Shown piece after piece: positions 35,814 through 45,868 of a stretch of DNA of 64,000 nucleotides. Origin of the DNA: Kitasatospora mediocidica KCTC 9733 (lineage in GTDB: Bacteria > Actinomycetota > Actinomycetes > Streptomycetales > Streptomycetaceae); NCBI RefSeq assembly GCF_000744225.1, contig NZ_JQLN01000004.1:124001-188000 (forward strand). Direction: 5' to 3'. A program made the position numbers and the translations under genes. Position 1 is the first letter of the stretch; the number at the start of each line of letters is the position of its first letter. The notes below the pieces were generated by a model that saw nothing but the letters and a program-made list of their open reading frames with translations, had not been told where the DNA came from and did no database searches.

Positions 35814-35873
35814 GAGCGGCAGCCTGGCACGGGCCGCCACGAGGGGGCAACGTGCTCCGTGGCACACCGTTCT

Positions 35874-35903
35874 TTGCCGTGCACCGGCGCGAGCAGGCAA
35901 GAT
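35874..35903 (+). promoter_or_regulatory. Leaderless promoter of the helicase gene
   Basis: TTGCCG (35874-35879), an 18-base spacer and CAAGAT (35898-35903), then 6 bases before the GTG start at 35910. Transcription would begin at the start codon. Confidence 0.55.
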
Positions 35904-35909
35904 GGGCCG

Positions 35910-38417
35910 GTGACCCTCCTAGATCTGATGCCCAAGCCGGCCGACCCCGATGCGCTGTACGCCACCTTCGCGGGCTGGGCGGAGGAGCGGGGTATCACGC
36001 TCTACCCCGCCCAGGAGGAGGCGCTGATCGAGCTCTTCACCGGCGCGAACGTGATCCTGGCGACCCCCACCGGCTCCGGAAAGAGCCTGGTGGCGGCGGG
36101 TGCGCACTTCGCCGCGCTGGCGGAGGGCAAGCGGACCTTCTACACCGCGCCGATCAAGGCGCTGGTCTCGGAGAAGTTCTTCGACCTGTGCAAGATGTTC
36201 GGCACCGAGCAGGTCGGCATGATGACCGGCGACGCGAGCGTGAACCCGACCGCGCCGATCATCTGCTGCACGGCCGAGGTGCTCGCGAACATCGCGCTGC
36301 GCGACGGCGACCGGGCCGACATCGGCCAGGTGGTGATGGACGAGTTCCACTTCTACGCCGAGCCCGACCGCGGCTGGGCCTGGCAGATCCCGATCCTGGA
36401 GCTGCCGCAGGTGCAGTTCCTGCTGATGTCGGCGACCCTGGGCGACATGCGGCGCTTCGAGGAGGACCTCAAGCGCCGCACCGGCCGCCCGACCACCGTG
36501 GTCCGGTCCGTCACCCGGCCGGTGCCGCTCTTCTACGAGTACCGCCGCACCACCCTGCACGACACCCTGGAGGAGTTGCTGACGACCGGTCAGGCACCGG
36601 TCTACGTCGTGCACTTCACCCAGAAGGAGGCGGTGGAGCGGGCACAGTCGTTGATGAGCATCAACATGTGCACCAAGGCCGAGAAGGACGCCATCGCCGA
36701 CCTGATCGGCCACTTCCGCTTCACCACCAAGTTCGGCCGCAACCTCTCCCGGTACGTGCGGCACGGCATCGGCGTGCACCACGCGGGAATGCTGCCCAAG
36801 TACCGCCGACTGGTCGAACGCCTCGCCCAGGCCGGCCTGTTGAAGGTGATCTGCGGCACCGACACGCTCGGCGTCGGGGTCAACGTGCCGATCCGCACGG
36901 TGCTCTTCACCGCACTCTCCAAGTACGACGGCGTCAAGGTCCGCACGCTGCGCGCCCGGGAGTTCCACCAGATCGCCGGCCGGGCCGGCCGGGCCGGCTT
37001 CGACACCGTCGGCCAGGTGGTGGCGCAGGCCCCCGAGCACGTGGTGGAGAACGACAAGGCGATCGCCAAGGCCGGCGACGACCCGAAGAAGAAGCGCAAG
37101 GTGGTCCGCAAGAAGGCCCCCGAGGGCTTCGTCGGCTGGACCGAGGAGACCTTCGAGCGCCTGATCGGCGCCGACCCCGAGCCGCTGGTCTCGCGGTTCC
37201 GGGTCAGCCACGCGATGCTGCTCTCCGTGATCGGCCGTCCGGGCAACGCCTTCGAGGCGATGCGCAAACTGCTCACCGACAACCACGAGGAACGGGGCTC
37301 CCAGCGCCGCCACATCCGTTCGGCGATCGCCATCTACCGCTCGCTGCTGGCCGGCGGCGTCGTCGAGCGGCTGGAGGAGCCGGACGCGGAGGGCCGGATC
37401 GTCCGGCTGACCGTGGACCTCCAGGAGAACTTCGCGCTCAACCAGCCGCTCTCCACCTTCGCGCTGGCCGCCTTCGAGCTGCTGGACCCGGAGTCGCCGT
37501 CCTACGCGATGGACGTGGTCTCGGTGGTCGAGGCGACGCTCGACGACCCGCGCCAGATCCTGGCCGCGCAGCAGAACAAGGCTCGCGGCGAGGCGATCGG
37601 CGAGATGAAGCGCGACGGCGTCGAGTACGAGGAGCGGATGGAGCGCCTGCAGGAGGTGACCTATCCCAAGCCGCTGGAGGAGCTGCTCACCCACGCCTAC
37701 GAGGTCTACCAGCGGGCGCACCCGTGGATCGGCGACCACCCGCTGCGGCCCAAGTCGGTGGCGCGCGACCTCTTCGAGCGCGCGATGACCTTCGTGGACT
37801 ACGTCGGCCACTACGACCTGGCCCGCACCGAGGGCATCGTGCTGCGCTATCTCGCGGGCGCCTACAAGGCGCTGGAGCAGACCGTCCCCGAGGACGCGAA
37901 GACCGACGAGCTCAAGGACGTGATCGCCTGGCTCGGCGAGCTGGTCCGCCAGGTGGACTCCAGCCTGCTGGACGAGTGGGAGCAGCTGGCCAACCCGGCC
38001 GACGAGGACGCCCCGGCCGTCGCGCTGGACGCCAAGCCGCTGCCGGTCACCGCCAACGCCCGCGCCTTCCGGGTGCTGGTGCGCAACGAGATGTTCCGCC
38101 GGGTGGAGCTGTGCGCGCTGGAGCACTACAACGTGCTCGGCGAGCTGGACGGCGAGTACGGCTGGGACGCGGACCGCTGGGGCGACGCGATGGACGCCTA
38201 CTACGACGAGCACGAGGACCTCGGGACCGGCCCGAACGCGCGCGGCCCCAAGATGCTGCTGATCGAGGAGGACTCCGACTCCTGGCGGGTCCGGCAGATC
38301 TTCGACGACCCGGCGGGCGACCACGACTGGGGCATCAGCGCCGAGGTCGACCTGCACGGCTCGGACGAGGAGGGGCGCGCCGTCCTGCGGGTCACCGCGG
38401 TGGACCGGCTGGGCTGA
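35910..38417 (+). CDS. DEAD/DEAH-box RNA helicase with DUF3516
   Basis: An 835-residue superfamily 2 helicase. Motif I is ATPTGSGKSLVAAG; the DEAD-position motif II is the variant MDEFHFY; motif III is LMSATLGD; motif VI is HQIAGRAGRAGFD. A basic insertion KKKRKVVRKKAPEG follows near residue 395. The 400-residue C-terminal part matches DUF3516, found with such helicases in actinobacteria. A role in RNA turnover or ribosome assembly is likely from family, not proven. It lies between bioF and the rest of the biotin genes but has its own promoter and a strong terminator. Confidence 0.92.
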   Translation: MTLLDLMPKPADPDALYATFAGWAEERGITLYPAQEEALIELFTGANVILATPTGSGKSLVAAGAHFAALAEGKRTFYTAPIKALVSEKFFDLCKMFGTEQVGMMTGDASVNPTAPIICCTAEVLANIALRDGDRADIGQVVMDEFHFYAEPDRGWAWQIPILELPQVQFLLMSATLGDMRRFEEDLKRRTGRPTTVVRSVTRPVPLFYEYRRTTLHDTLEELLTTGQAPVYVVHFTQKEAVERAQSLMSINMCTKAEKDAIADLIGHFRFTTKFGRNLSRYVRHGIGVHHAGMLPKYRRLVERLAQAGLLKVICGTDTLGVGVNVPIRTVLFTALSKYDGVKVRTLRAREFHQIAGRAGRAGFDTVGQVVAQAPEHVVENDKAIAKAGDDPKKKRKVVRKKAPEGFVGWTEETFERLIGADPEPLVSRFRVSHAMLLSVIGRPGNAFEAMRKLLTDNHEERGSQRRHIRSAIAIYRSLLAGGVVERLEEPDAEGRIVRLTVDLQENFALNQPLSTFALAAFELLDPESPSYAMDVVSVVEATLDDPRQILAAQQNKARGEAIGEMKRDGVEYEERMERLQEVTYPKPLEELLTHAYEVYQRAHPWIGDHPLRPKSVARDLFERAMTFVDYVGHYDLARTEGIVLRYLAGAYKALEQTVPEDAKTDELKDVIAWLGELVRQVDSSLLDEWEQLANPADEDAPAVALDAKPLPVTANARAFRVLVRNEMFRRVELCALEHYNVLGELDGEYGWDADRWGDAMDAYYDEHEDLGTGPNARGPKMLLIEEDSDSWRVRQIFDDPAGDHDWGISAEVDLHGSDEEGRAVLRVTAVDRLG

Positions 38418-38427
38418 CCGGAGCCGG

Positions 38428-38464
38428 GCCACCGACCCCTGACGCACCGTCAGGGGTCGGTGGC
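38428..38464. terminator. Strong bidirectional terminator
   Basis: Perfect 16-bp arms (GCCACCGACCCCTGAC and complement) around a 5-base loop, 11 bases after the helicase stop and 12 bases from the end of the converging membrane-protein gene. Confidence 0.88.
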
Positions 38465-38475
38465 GGCAGGCCTGT

Positions 38476-39312
38476 TCAGCCCCAGACGAAGGCGTCCGAG
38501 GCGGTGTACGAGGTGGCCCAGGTGGCGTCCAGCAGCTGCTGGTCCGGGGTGGCCGCCGTGCCGCTGGTGCCGTCCGCGAACCGGGAGGTCGCCACGGTCA
38601 CGTAGTGGTGCACCGCCTCGGTGCGCGCGACCGGCTTCTGGTGCTGCGGATCGGCGGCCGGCGAGGGCGCCGCGATCGTGGCGTCCGGCTGCATGAAGGC
38701 CAGCAAGCCCGGCTGCGCGTTCAGTTGGTCGGCCACCCGCTGGCTGGTGGCGTCGTCGCCGAACCGCAGGATGGTGACGCTGGACAGCACCTTGCCGTCG
38801 GGGGTGCGGCTGAAGCTGACCGTCAGGTAACCCTGGCAGCCGGTGCTCTGGAAGACGTTCTTCGTCCGGTCCTGGAGCGTCTCGGCACAGTCGCTGCCCT
38901 GCCGTACGCCGGAGCGCTTGGCGTGGTAGCCGTTCAGGTCGATCGGCCGGGCGACCGGGAAGTAGCGGTCCACGGTGAACGGGTTGGGGTCGGCGGCCGA
39001 GGTCGGCGGCGGGTTTCCGACCACCGGCGGCGTCCGGTCGGCGTCCTTGCTGGAGGGGCCGAGACCGGGCACCCAGTCGCCCGGGTTGGGCAGGGTGACC
39101 ACGAACCCGATCGCGCCGACCGCCACCACCGCGGCCGCCCAGCCGGCCATCCGCAGCGGGGTGGGGCGCCGACCGGTTCTGGAGGCTCTGCCCCAGTCCG
39201 GGCCGTGGTTCTGACTGTGCCCCAGCCCGCCGCCCTGGCCGGGTTCCTGTGGGCGTTCCGGTCCGTCGTCGGCGCGTGCGGGTATCGGGTGGGATTCCCC
39301 CTGCGTGGTCAT
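38476..39312 (-). CDS. Single-pass membrane protein of unknown function
   Basis: A 278-residue protein. The cytoplasmic N-terminus of about 60 residues is hydrophilic, a single helix follows ([21 protein letters not shown]), then about 195 extracytoplasmic residues with a Pro-rich stretch and two cysteines (GSDCAETLQ and [14 protein letters not shown]) that may form a disulfide. TAGAAT (minus strand, 39320-39325) lies 7 bases before the ATG, indicating a leaderless mRNA. It is divergent from bioB. The family appears to be actinobacterial; the function is not recognised. Confidence 0.75.
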   Translation of the reverse strand: MTTQGESHPIPARADDGPERPQEPGQGGGLGHSQNHGPDWGRASRTGRRPTPLRMAGWAAAVVAVGAIGFVVTLPNPGDWVPGLGPSSKDADRTPPVVGNPPPTSAADPNPFTVDRYFPVARPIDLNGYHAKRSGVRQGSDCAETLQDRTKNVFQSTGCQGYLTVSFSRTPDGKVLSSVTILRFGDDATSQRVADQLNAQPGLLAFMQPDATIAAPSPAADPQHQKPVARTEAVHHYVTVATSRFADGTSGTAATPDQQLLDATWATSYTASDAFVWG

Positions 39313-39487
39313 GGCGCAGATTCTAGGGGGACACCCGACAGCCCAGGTCAGCAGCCCTACTCCAGGAATAGGACGTCCCCGTACCAACGGCGCGCAGTGG
39401 GACTGTGACAACTCGCACACCCGAGGAGCGATCTTCTGGCGGATTCCCTCTGGCGCCACCCGAGGTCGTCCGGGCAGGATTCACAGC

Positions 39488-40780
39488 ATGGATCTGCTTG
39501 ACACCCTCACTGCAAAGGGCCTGCGCCGCGAGCTCCCCACCCGGGAGGAGGCGCTGGCCGTCCTGGCCACCACCGACGACGAGTTGCTGGACGTGGTCGC
39601 GGCCGCCGGGCGGGTCCGCCGACAGTGGTTCGGCCGCCGGGTCAAGCTCAACTACCTGGTGAACCTCAAGAGCGGCCTCTGCCCGGAGGACTGCTCCTAC
39701 TGTTCCCAGCGGCTGGGCTCGAAGGCCGAGATCCTCAAGTACACCTGGCTGAAGCCGGATCAGGCCGCCGAGGCCGCGGCCGCCGGGGTCGCCGGTGGCG
39801 CGAAGCGGGTCTGCATGGTGGCCAGCGGGCGCGGCCCGACGGACCGCGACATCGACCGGGTCACCGACACCATCGCCGCGATCAAGGACCAGGACCCGGC
39901 CGTCGAGATCTGCGTCTGCCTGGGTCTGCTCTCCGACAACCAGGCCGAGCGGCTGGCCGCGGCCGGCGCCGACGCGTACAACCACAACCTCAACACCTCC
40001 GAGAACACCTACGGCACCATCACCAAGACCCACACCTACGCCGACCGGGTCGACACGGTGAACAAGGCGCACGGCGCCGGCCTCTCCGCCTGCTCGGGCC
40101 TGATCGCCGGTATGGGCGAGAGCGCCGAGGACCTGGTGGACGTGGTCTTCTCGCTGCGGGAGCTGAACCCGGACTCGGTGCCGGTGAACTTCCTGATCCC
40201 GTTCGAGGGCACCCCGCTGGCCAAGGAGTGGAACCTCACCCCGCAGCACTGCCTGCGGATCCTGGCGATGGTCCGGTTCGTCTGCCCGGACGTCGAGGTG
40301 CGGATCGCCGGCGGGCGCGAGGTGCACCTGCGCACCATGCAGCCGCTGGGGCTGCACATCGCCAACTCGATCTTCCTGGGCGACTACCTGACCAGCGAGG
40401 GCCAGGCCGGCCAGGCCGACCTCGACATGATCGCGGACGCCGGGTTCGAGGTCGAGGGCACCGGCCAGGTGACGCTGCCCCGGCACCGCTCGGAGGCGGC
40501 CGGCGGCGGGTGCGGCAGCCACGGCGAGAGCGCCGGCGGGTGCGGCGGCCACGGCGCCGAGCCGGCCGAGGCCGAGGGCACGGGCGGCGGCTGCGGCGGT
40601 CACAGCGGTGGCGGCTGCGGGCCGTGCGGCGGATCCGCTCCGGTCACTGCAGCCGCTGCGGCCGCTCCGGCCGAGGAGGCCTCCTCGGCCGACGAGGCGG
40701 CGGAGAGCGACGAGCTCCGCTCCGACCTGGTCCGGGTGCGCCGCCGCGGCGCGGGCACCACGCTCGCACCGAACGCCTGA
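39488..40780 (+). CDS. bioB: Biotin synthase with Cys/His-rich C-terminal tail
   Basis: Radical-SAM biotin synthase (430 aa) that inserts sulfur into dethiobiotin. The CPEDCSYC motif (Cys65, Cys69, Cys72) holds the SAM-binding 4Fe-4S cluster. [15 protein letters not shown] and the [2Fe-2S] region ([22 protein letters not shown]) are conserved. The family length is about 320-350; here residues 338-430 form a tail with three CG(S/G)H units and CGPC (five Cys, Gly-rich), then an Ala/Glu region ending [17 protein letters not shown] lies before the ATG. It is the first gene of bioB-bioA-bioD. Confidence 0.96.
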   Translation: MDLLDTLTAKGLRRELPTREEALAVLATTDDELLDVVAAAGRVRRQWFGRRVKLNYLVNLKSGLCPEDCSYCSQRLGSKAEILKYTWLKPDQAAEAAAAGVAGGAKRVCMVASGRGPTDRDIDRVTDTIAAIKDQDPAVEICVCLGLLSDNQAERLAAAGADAYNHNLNTSENTYGTITKTHTYADRVDTVNKAHGAGLSACSGLIAGMGESAEDLVDVVFSLRELNPDSVPVNFLIPFEGTPLAKEWNLTPQHCLRILAMVRFVCPDVEVRIAGGREVHLRTMQPLGLHIANSIFLGDYLTSEGQAGQADLDMIADAGFEVEGTGQVTLPRHRSEAAGGGCGSHGESAGGCGGHGAEPAEAEGTGGGCGGHSGGGCGPCGGSAPVTAAAAAAPAEEASSADEAAESDELRSDLVRVRRRGAGTTLAPNA

Positions 40781-40815
40781 GAACACCCCGGCACACCCAG
40801 AGGAACAGCGACACC

Positions 40816-42117
40816 GTGGCACAGCTCCCCACCTCCGCCCTGCTCGACTTGGACCGGGCGCACGTCTGGCACCCGTACGGCCCGATGCCCGGCACCTCGA
40901 CGCCCTACGTCGTCGAGTCGGCCTCCGGCGTCCGGCTGCGGCTGGCCGAACCGGTCGGTGGTCACCGGGAGTTGGTCGACGGCATGTCGTCCTGGTGGGC
41001 GGCCGTGCACGGCTACAACCACCCCGTCCTGAACGAGGCGGTGCGCGACCAGCTGGGGCGGATGAGCCATGTGATGTTCGGCGGGCTCACCCATGAGCCC
41101 GCCGTCCGGCTGGCCGCCCGGCTGGTCGAGATCACCCCGGAGCCGCTCCAGCACGTCTTCCTCGCCGACTCCGGCTCGGTCGCGGTCGAGGTCGCGATGA
41201 AGATGTGCCTGCAGTACTGGCAGTCCGTGGGACGGCCGCAGAAGCAGCGGCTGCTCACCTGGCGCGGCGGCTACCACGGCGACACCTTCCACCCGATGTC
41301 GGTCTGCGACCCCGAGGGCGGGATGCACCAGCTCTGGGGCGGCGTGCTGCCGCGCCAGCTCTTCGCGGGCGAGCCGCCGGCCGGCTTCACCGCCGAGGTG
41401 GACCCGGCGTACGCCGCGGAGCTGGCCGAGCTGATCGAGCGCAACGCCGACACGCTGGCCGCGGTGATCGTCGAACCGGTGGTCCAGGGAGCCGGCGGGA
41501 TGCGCTTCCACTCCCCCGGCTACCTGCGGCTGCTGCGCGAACTCTGCGACCGGCACGGCGTGTTGCTCGTCTTCGACGAGATCGCCACCGGCTTCGGCCG
41601 CACCGGCGCACTCTTCGCCGCCGAGCACGCCGACGTCTCGCCGGACGTGCTCTGCCTGGGCAAGGCACTGACCGGCGGCTACCTCACGATGGCCGCCACC
41701 CTGTGCACCGGCGAGGTCGCGGACGGGATCAGCCGGGGCGAGGTGCCGGTGCTCGCGCACGGCCCGACGTTCATGGCGAACCCGCTCGCGGCGGCGGTCG
41801 CCAACGCCTCGATCGAGCTGCTGCTCGGCCAGGACTGGCGATGCGAGGTCAAGCGGATCGAGACCGGACTGCTGGACGGCCTGGCCGCGGCCGCCGACCT
41901 GCCGGGCGTCGCGGACGTCCGGGTGCTCGGCGCGATCGGCGTCGTCCAGCTCGACCACCCGGTCGACGTCCGGGCGGCCACCGAGGCGGCGGCCCGCGAG
42001 GGCGTCTGGCTGCGGCCGTTCCGGGACCTGATCTACACGATGCCGCCGTATGTGACCGGCGACGACGACCTGGCGCGGATCACCGCAGCGGTCGCGGCTG
42101 CGGCGGTGGCGGGATGA
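40816..42117 (+). CDS. bioA: Adenosylmethionine-8-amino-7-oxononanoate aminotransferase
   Basis: A 433-residue class III aminotransferase that uses SAM as amino donor to make 7,8-diaminononanoate. It opens with the BioA hallmark [10 protein letters not shown], keeps [17 protein letters not shown] and [15 protein letters not shown]-like sequence ([16 protein letters not shown]), [13 protein letters not shown], and the PLP lysine in [11 protein letters not shown]. The start is the GTG at 40816, 35 bases after bioB, with AGGAAC upstream. It overlaps bioD by four bases. Confidence 0.96.
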   Translation: MAQLPTSALLDLDRAHVWHPYGPMPGTSTPYVVESASGVRLRLAEPVGGHRELVDGMSSWWAAVHGYNHPVLNEAVRDQLGRMSHVMFGGLTHEPAVRLAARLVEITPEPLQHVFLADSGSVAVEVAMKMCLQYWQSVGRPQKQRLLTWRGGYHGDTFHPMSVCDPEGGMHQLWGGVLPRQLFAGEPPAGFTAEVDPAYAAELAELIERNADTLAAVIVEPVVQGAGGMRFHSPGYLRLLRELCDRHGVLLVFDEIATGFGRTGALFAAEHADVSPDVLCLGKALTGGYLTMAATLCTGEVADGISRGEVPVLAHGPTFMANPLAAAVANASIELLLGQDWRCEVKRIETGLLDGLAAAADLPGVADVRVLGAIGVVQLDHPVDVRAATEAAAREGVWLRPFRDLIYTMPPYVTGDDDLARITAAVAAAAVAG

Positions 42118-42845
42118 GCCTGCTCTTCGTCACCGGCACCGGCACCGAGGTCGGCAAGACCGCGGTGACGGCCGCCATCGCCGCCCTCGCCGTCCGCGCT
42201 GGCCGCTCGACGGCCGTCCTGAAGCCCGGCCAGACCGGCGTGAGCGCGACCGAGCCGGGCGACGCCGAGGAGGTCGTCAGGCTGGTCGGCGCCTCCCCGC
42301 ACTCCGCGCTGCTCAGCACCCGTGAGCTGGCCCGCTACCCCGAGCCGCTGGCTCCCGAGACGGCGGCCCGTCGCTCCGGGCTCCCGTTTCTGACGCTCGA
42401 TCAACTTGTGCGCACTGTGGGCGAACTGACGGAACATCATGACCTGACACTGGTCGAGGGGGCAGGCGGCCTGCTGGTCCGCTACGACCAACAGGGCCTC
42501 ACGCTGGCCGACATGGCGGCAGCAGTCGACGCCGAGGTCCTGCTCGTCGCCACCGCCGGACTCGGCACCCTCAACGCCACCGCGCTGACCGCCGAAGCCC
42601 TGCGGGCCCGCGGGCTGCGCCCGGCGGGCGTGGTGATCGGCTGCTGGCCCGCCGAACCCGACCTGGCCACCCGCTGCAACCTCGCCGACCTCCCCACCGC
42701 CGCCGGCGCCCCCCTGCTCGGCGCCCTCCCGGCCGGCGCCACCGCCCAGCCCGGCACCCCCTTCGCCGACCTGGCCGCAGCCTCGCTGGCCCCCGCCCTC
42801 GGCGGCCACTGGGACGCGGACGCCTTCGCGGCGATCCATCGGTAG
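42114..42845 (+). CDS. bioD: Dethiobiotin synthetase
   Basis: A 243-residue P-loop enzyme that closes the ureido ring of dethiobiotin using CO2 and ATP. The N-terminus [21 protein letters not shown] carries the P-loop; VLKPGQTG and [13 protein letters not shown] are BioD signatures, and VVIGCW is the usual later strand. ATGA overlap with bioA shows coupled translation. The biotin operon ends here. No BioQ- or BirA-like operator was recognised upstream of bioB. Confidence 0.96.
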   Translation: MSLLFVTGTGTEVGKTAVTAAIAALAVRAGRSTAVLKPGQTGVSATEPGDAEEVVRLVGASPHSALLSTRELARYPEPLAPETAARRSGLPFLTLDQLVRTVGELTEHHDLTLVEGAGGLLVRYDQQGLTLADMAAAVDAEVLLVATAGLGTLNATALTAEALRARGLRPAGVVIGCWPAEPDLATRCNLADLPTAAGAPLLGALPAGATAQPGTPFADLAAASLAPALGGHWDADAFAAIHR

Positions 42846-42996
42846 TGCGTGGCGGGTGCCGGGCGCCGCGCACATCCCGTGGCTGGACGATCCGAGGTTT
42901 TTCGTCCGGACCGTTGGCGAATTCCTGAGCCGGAGCGACGCGTGACGATCGACTCCGGAGCCACCCACCGGAGGGCCGCCGTCCTATAGTTGGCTG

Positions 42997-43665
42997 ATGC
43001 GCGCACACCCCATCGACCGCCCGGCCGATCTCGACGTCGTCCGCGAGTCCTACGACCTGGTGGCCGACAACTACGCCCACATGGTCGCGACGACGGGCAT
43101 GGGTGACATCCGTCGCCATCCCTGGCTCAAGGCGTCGATCGACGCCTTCGCCGACACCGTGGGCGGGCTCGGGCCCGTCCTCGATGTCGGTTGCGGCCCC
43201 GGTACGGTGACCGGCTACCTCGCCGAACGCGGACTCGACGTATCGGGGGTGGACCTCTCTCCCCGCATGATCGAGAACGCGCGCCGCCTGTATCCGCAAT
43301 GCCGCTTCAGCGTCGCCTCCACCACCGAGCTCGACCTCGGCGAAGCCTCCCTCGGCGGCGTGCTCGGGTGGTGGTCGCTGTTCAACCTCCCCCGCGATGT
43401 CCTTCCGCAGGTCCTCGCCCATTTCGCGTACGCCCTGAAACCGGGCGGGCACTTCATCGCCGGCACCCATGTCGGCGACGAGGATACGGTGCGCACCGAG
43501 GCATACGGAGGCGTGCCCGTTCGCTGGACCACGCACAAGTGGCGGCCGGAGCAGCTCGTGGACCTGATCGAGCAGGCCGGACTGCACCCGGTCGCCGAAC
43601 TCCGGCTCCCTGCGGACGGGCAGACCGGACCGGGCGTGGTCGTCATGGCCCGACGCCCCGCCTGA
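42997..43665 (+). CDS. Class I SAM-dependent methyltransferase
   Basis: A 222-residue methyltransferase. VLDVGCGPGTVTGYLAERGLDVSGVDLS is motif I plus the acidic residue that binds SAM; ENARRLYPQCRFSVAS and LGGVLGWWSLFNLPRD are motifs II-III; LKPGGHFIAGTHVG follows. The N-terminal RESYDLVADNYAHM is common in small-molecule methyltransferases of this type. TATAGT (42985-42990) lies 6 bases before the ATG, suggesting a leaderless mRNA. Substrate unknown. Confidence 0.9.
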   Translation: MRAHPIDRPADLDVVRESYDLVADNYAHMVATTGMGDIRRHPWLKASIDAFADTVGGLGPVLDVGCGPGTVTGYLAERGLDVSGVDLSPRMIENARRLYPQCRFSVASTTELDLGEASLGGVLGWWSLFNLPRDVLPQVLAHFAYALKPGGHFIAGTHVGDEDTVRTEAYGGVPVRWTTHKWRPEQLVDLIEQAGLHPVAELRLPADGQTGPGVVVMARRPA

Positions 43666-43730
43666 GGCCCCCGGGCCTGCGGCCCCTACGAGGTGGTGTG
43701 GGCGCGGATCGGCCGTGACGCGGCAGCGCG

Positions 43731-44252
43731 TCATCGTCCAGGAACAGCTCCCGGGGCGAACGGGTGCTGGAAGGTGAAGGCGTGCGGCGCGGAGCCGTGG
43801 TCGTGGAGGTGTTCCAGCCTGGAGACCCCGTCCTGCCAGGTGGGTATCACGCCGTCGGAGACCCACCAGGACACGTAGGCCGGGTGTCCTGTCCGCTCGA
43901 ACCAGTCGTTGCGCCTGTTCAGCGCCGTACGGTGCAGACCGGTGTAGACGGCGTCGAGGGCGGCGCGCAGGTCCGTCCAGAGCGAGAGGGTCGCGGCCAG
44001 GGCGGTGGTTTCCACCGTATGGCCCTTGTCGTACCAGGTCGGTACGGCGAACGCGCCCCATGCGCCCCAGTCCAGGTCGAAGAGGGTACCCCGGGCGCCG
44101 TCCGCCGGTTCGGCACGAGCGACGTACCCGGGGTGCCGGCTGATCGTCCGGTAGACGGCCTCACTGCTGCCGTGCAGTTCGCGCGTGAGAGGTCCGGGAT
44201 CGGCGAGAGGTGACTTCAGGACGCCGAATGTGTAGAGCGCGAGTTGGGACAT
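43731..44252 (-). CDS. DUF3291-like protein
   Basis: A 173-residue cytoplasmic protein beginning MSQLALYTFGVLKSPLADPG, with FDLDWGAWGAFAVPTWYDKG, LSLWTDLRAALDAVYTGLHRTAL and the Trp-rich end RTGHPAYVSWWVSDGVIPTW, a pattern typical of DUF3291 proteins (dimeric alpha/beta-barrel-like fold). Function is not known for the family. AGGGAG lies before the ATG. It is divergent from the BlaI gene, with 189 bases between. Confidence 0.75.
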   Translation of the reverse strand: MSQLALYTFGVLKSPLADPGPLTRELHGSSEAVYRTISRHPGYVARAEPADGARGTLFDLDWGAWGAFAVPTWYDKGHTVETTALAATLSLWTDLRAALDAVYTGLHRTALNRRNDWFERTGHPAYVSWWVSDGVIPTWQDGVSRLEHLHDHGSAPHAFTFQHPFAPGAVPGR

Positions 44253-44441
44253 GCGTTTCTCCCTGGTTCAGCATGGAGGAACTCCGTTGCGAGCGTGGGC
44301 AATCGCCGGAGACACGGTGTGAAAGTAGCCGCCTCCGCGGGCCCTGTCGAAGTTGCGTTTCCGCTGTCCACATGGCCTCGTGCACCGGTCGTCGCGGGTG
44401 CTTGGCAGACGGTTAGGCTGGGCCGGGAAGGGAGCGTGGTG

Positions 44442-44807
44442 GTGCGCGGGTTCGGTCAGCTGGAAGCCGAGATCATGGAACGGCTGTGGGAGTGGGGACG
44501 ACCGGCGACGGTGCGCGAGGTGGTCGACGACCTCAACCGGGTGCGCCCGGTGGCGTACACGACGGTGACCACCGTCGCGGACATCCTGTTCCGCAAGGGC
44601 TGGCTGCGCCGGCACAAGGACGGGCGCGCCTGGGTCTACGAACCGGTGCGCTCGCGCGAGGCGTACACCGCGTCGCTGATGCGCGAGGTGCTGGAGGAGA
44701 GCGGCGACCAGCAGGCGGCCCTGCTGCTCTTCGTCGAGGGCATGGACGACGACCAGGCGCGGGCCCTGCGCGCACTGCTGGAGCGGGACGGCGGCGGCCG
44801 CGGGTGA
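44442..44807 (+). CDS. BlaI/MecI/CopY-family repressor
   Basis: A 121-residue winged-helix repressor: FGQLEAEIMERLWEWGRPATVREVVDDL and the recognition helix region PVAYTTVTTVADILFRKGWLRRHKDGRAWVYEP, then a short dimerisation tail. Partners of this family are membrane metalloproteases that cut the repressor when a signal (often cell-wall stress) is sensed. Three GTGs in a row (44436, 44439, 44442) are possible starts; 44442 gives the best spacing from GGGAG. It overlaps the protease gene by four bases. Confidence 0.92.
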   Translation: MRGFGQLEAEIMERLWEWGRPATVREVVDDLNRVRPVAYTTVTTVADILFRKGWLRRHKDGRAWVYEPVRSREAYTASLMREVLEESGDQQAALLLFVEGMDDDQARALRALLERDGGGRG

Positions 44808-45706
44808 GCATCCTCCTGCTACTGGCCGGCTACCTGGCCGCCGTCGGATGGCTGGCGCCCCGGCGGCTGGCCGGGTCCGCCTGGTCGGTCCGGGCGCCGC
44901 GCAGCGCGGCGGCGACCTGGGCCGTCCTCGCCCTCTCCTGGGCCGTGGCGGCGGTGATGACCGTGCACGTGCTCGCGCTGCCCGGCCATCTGCGGGCCCG
45001 GCCCGGCCGCTGGCTGGCCCCGACCGCGACCGGCTCACCGCTCGAGGGCGCGGCCGGTCACCACCACGCGCTCTCGCTCGGCGCGCTGGCCCTCGCGGCG
45101 GCGGCCTGCGTGGTCGGCGCCGGCTTGCTGCGGGCCGCCAGGGCGAGGGCCCGGCATCGCGAGATGTTGGACGTGGTCGGCCGACGGGACCGGGCGCGCG
45201 GGTGGTGGGTCGTGGAAGACGAGCGGGCCGCCGTGTGGTGCCTGCCCGGGGACGGCGGCCGGGTGGTGCTGACCCGCGGCGCGCTGGAGCGCCTGGACGC
45301 GGAGCACCGTTCGGCCGTGGTCGCCCATGAGCGGGCCCATCTGCGCGGGCGTCACCATCTGGCCGTGGCGGCGGCGAAGGCGCTGGGCGACGCGCTGCCC
45401 TGGCTGCCGGTCGCCCGGCTGATGGCCCACCAGGTGCCCGTCCTGGTCGAGATGGCCGCGGACGACGCCGCGCTGCGGCACTGCACGCCCCGGGTGCTGG
45501 CGGAGGCGCTGTGCGTGGTGGCCGCCGGCGGGCGGCCGGGCGGGACGCTGGCGGCCGGTGCCCACGCAGCCGTCCAGCGGGTGCGACGGCTGCTCCAGCC
45601 GGGCGGGCGGCTGCCGCCTGCCCTGGCGCTGCCCGTACGGCTGGGCTGGTGGGCCGCGCTGGTCGCGCTGCCGGTGGCACCGGTCCTGGTCGCCTGCGGA
45701 CCCTGA
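44804..45706 (+). CDS. Membrane zinc metalloprotease (M48/M56, BlaR1-like)
   Basis: A 300-residue membrane protease with about three to four helices (LLLLAGYLAAVGWLAP; AATWAVLALSWAVAAVMTVHVLAL; ALALAAAACVVGAGLLRAA; a C-terminal one at WWAALVALPVAPVLV). The zinc motif HERAH (HExxH) follows RSAVVAHERAHLRGRHHLAV, with the third ligand probably Glu in VEMAADDAAL. There is no penicillin-binding sensor domain, so it is the short actinobacterial form paired with BlaI-type repressors. GTGA overlap with the repressor gene indicates one unit. Substrate presumably the repressor; this is family inference. Confidence 0.88.
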   Translation: MSILLLLAGYLAAVGWLAPRRLAGSAWSVRAPRSAAATWAVLALSWAVAAVMTVHVLALPGHLRARPGRWLAPTATGSPLEGAAGHHHALSLGALALAAAACVVGAGLLRAARARARHREMLDVVGRRDRARGWWVVEDERAAVWCLPGDGGRVVLTRGALERLDAEHRSAVVAHERAHLRGRHHLAVAAAKALGDALPWLPVARLMAHQVPVLVEMAADDAALRHCTPRVLAEALCVVAAGGRPGGTLAAGAHAAVQRVRRLLQPGGRLPPALALPVRLGWWAALVALPVAPVLVACGP

Positions 45707-45868
45707 GCCGGCGAGCGGGGAGCGGGGGTGGTGATCGGGGGGCGGTTGCGCTGCTGCGACCGTCATCTACTAAGTTGATTAGAAAGTGGAGTGGCCGAAG
45801 CCCGCCGCACCGCTCGGGCCGGCCTGTGTCCGCAGGCGGCGCGTCACCTCGAAGGAGCCTGCCGCCCG

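Noticed and set aside
35919-38447. Open frame of 842 codons antisense to the helicase gene
   Set aside because: Same artefact of high GC; no family motifs, and the plus strand encodes a complete helicase.
45707-45868. c-di-AMP (ydaO-type) riboswitch before the NlpC/P60 gene
   Set aside because: Such elements often precede these genes in Streptomyces, but the conserved core bases were not found in this 160-base leader.
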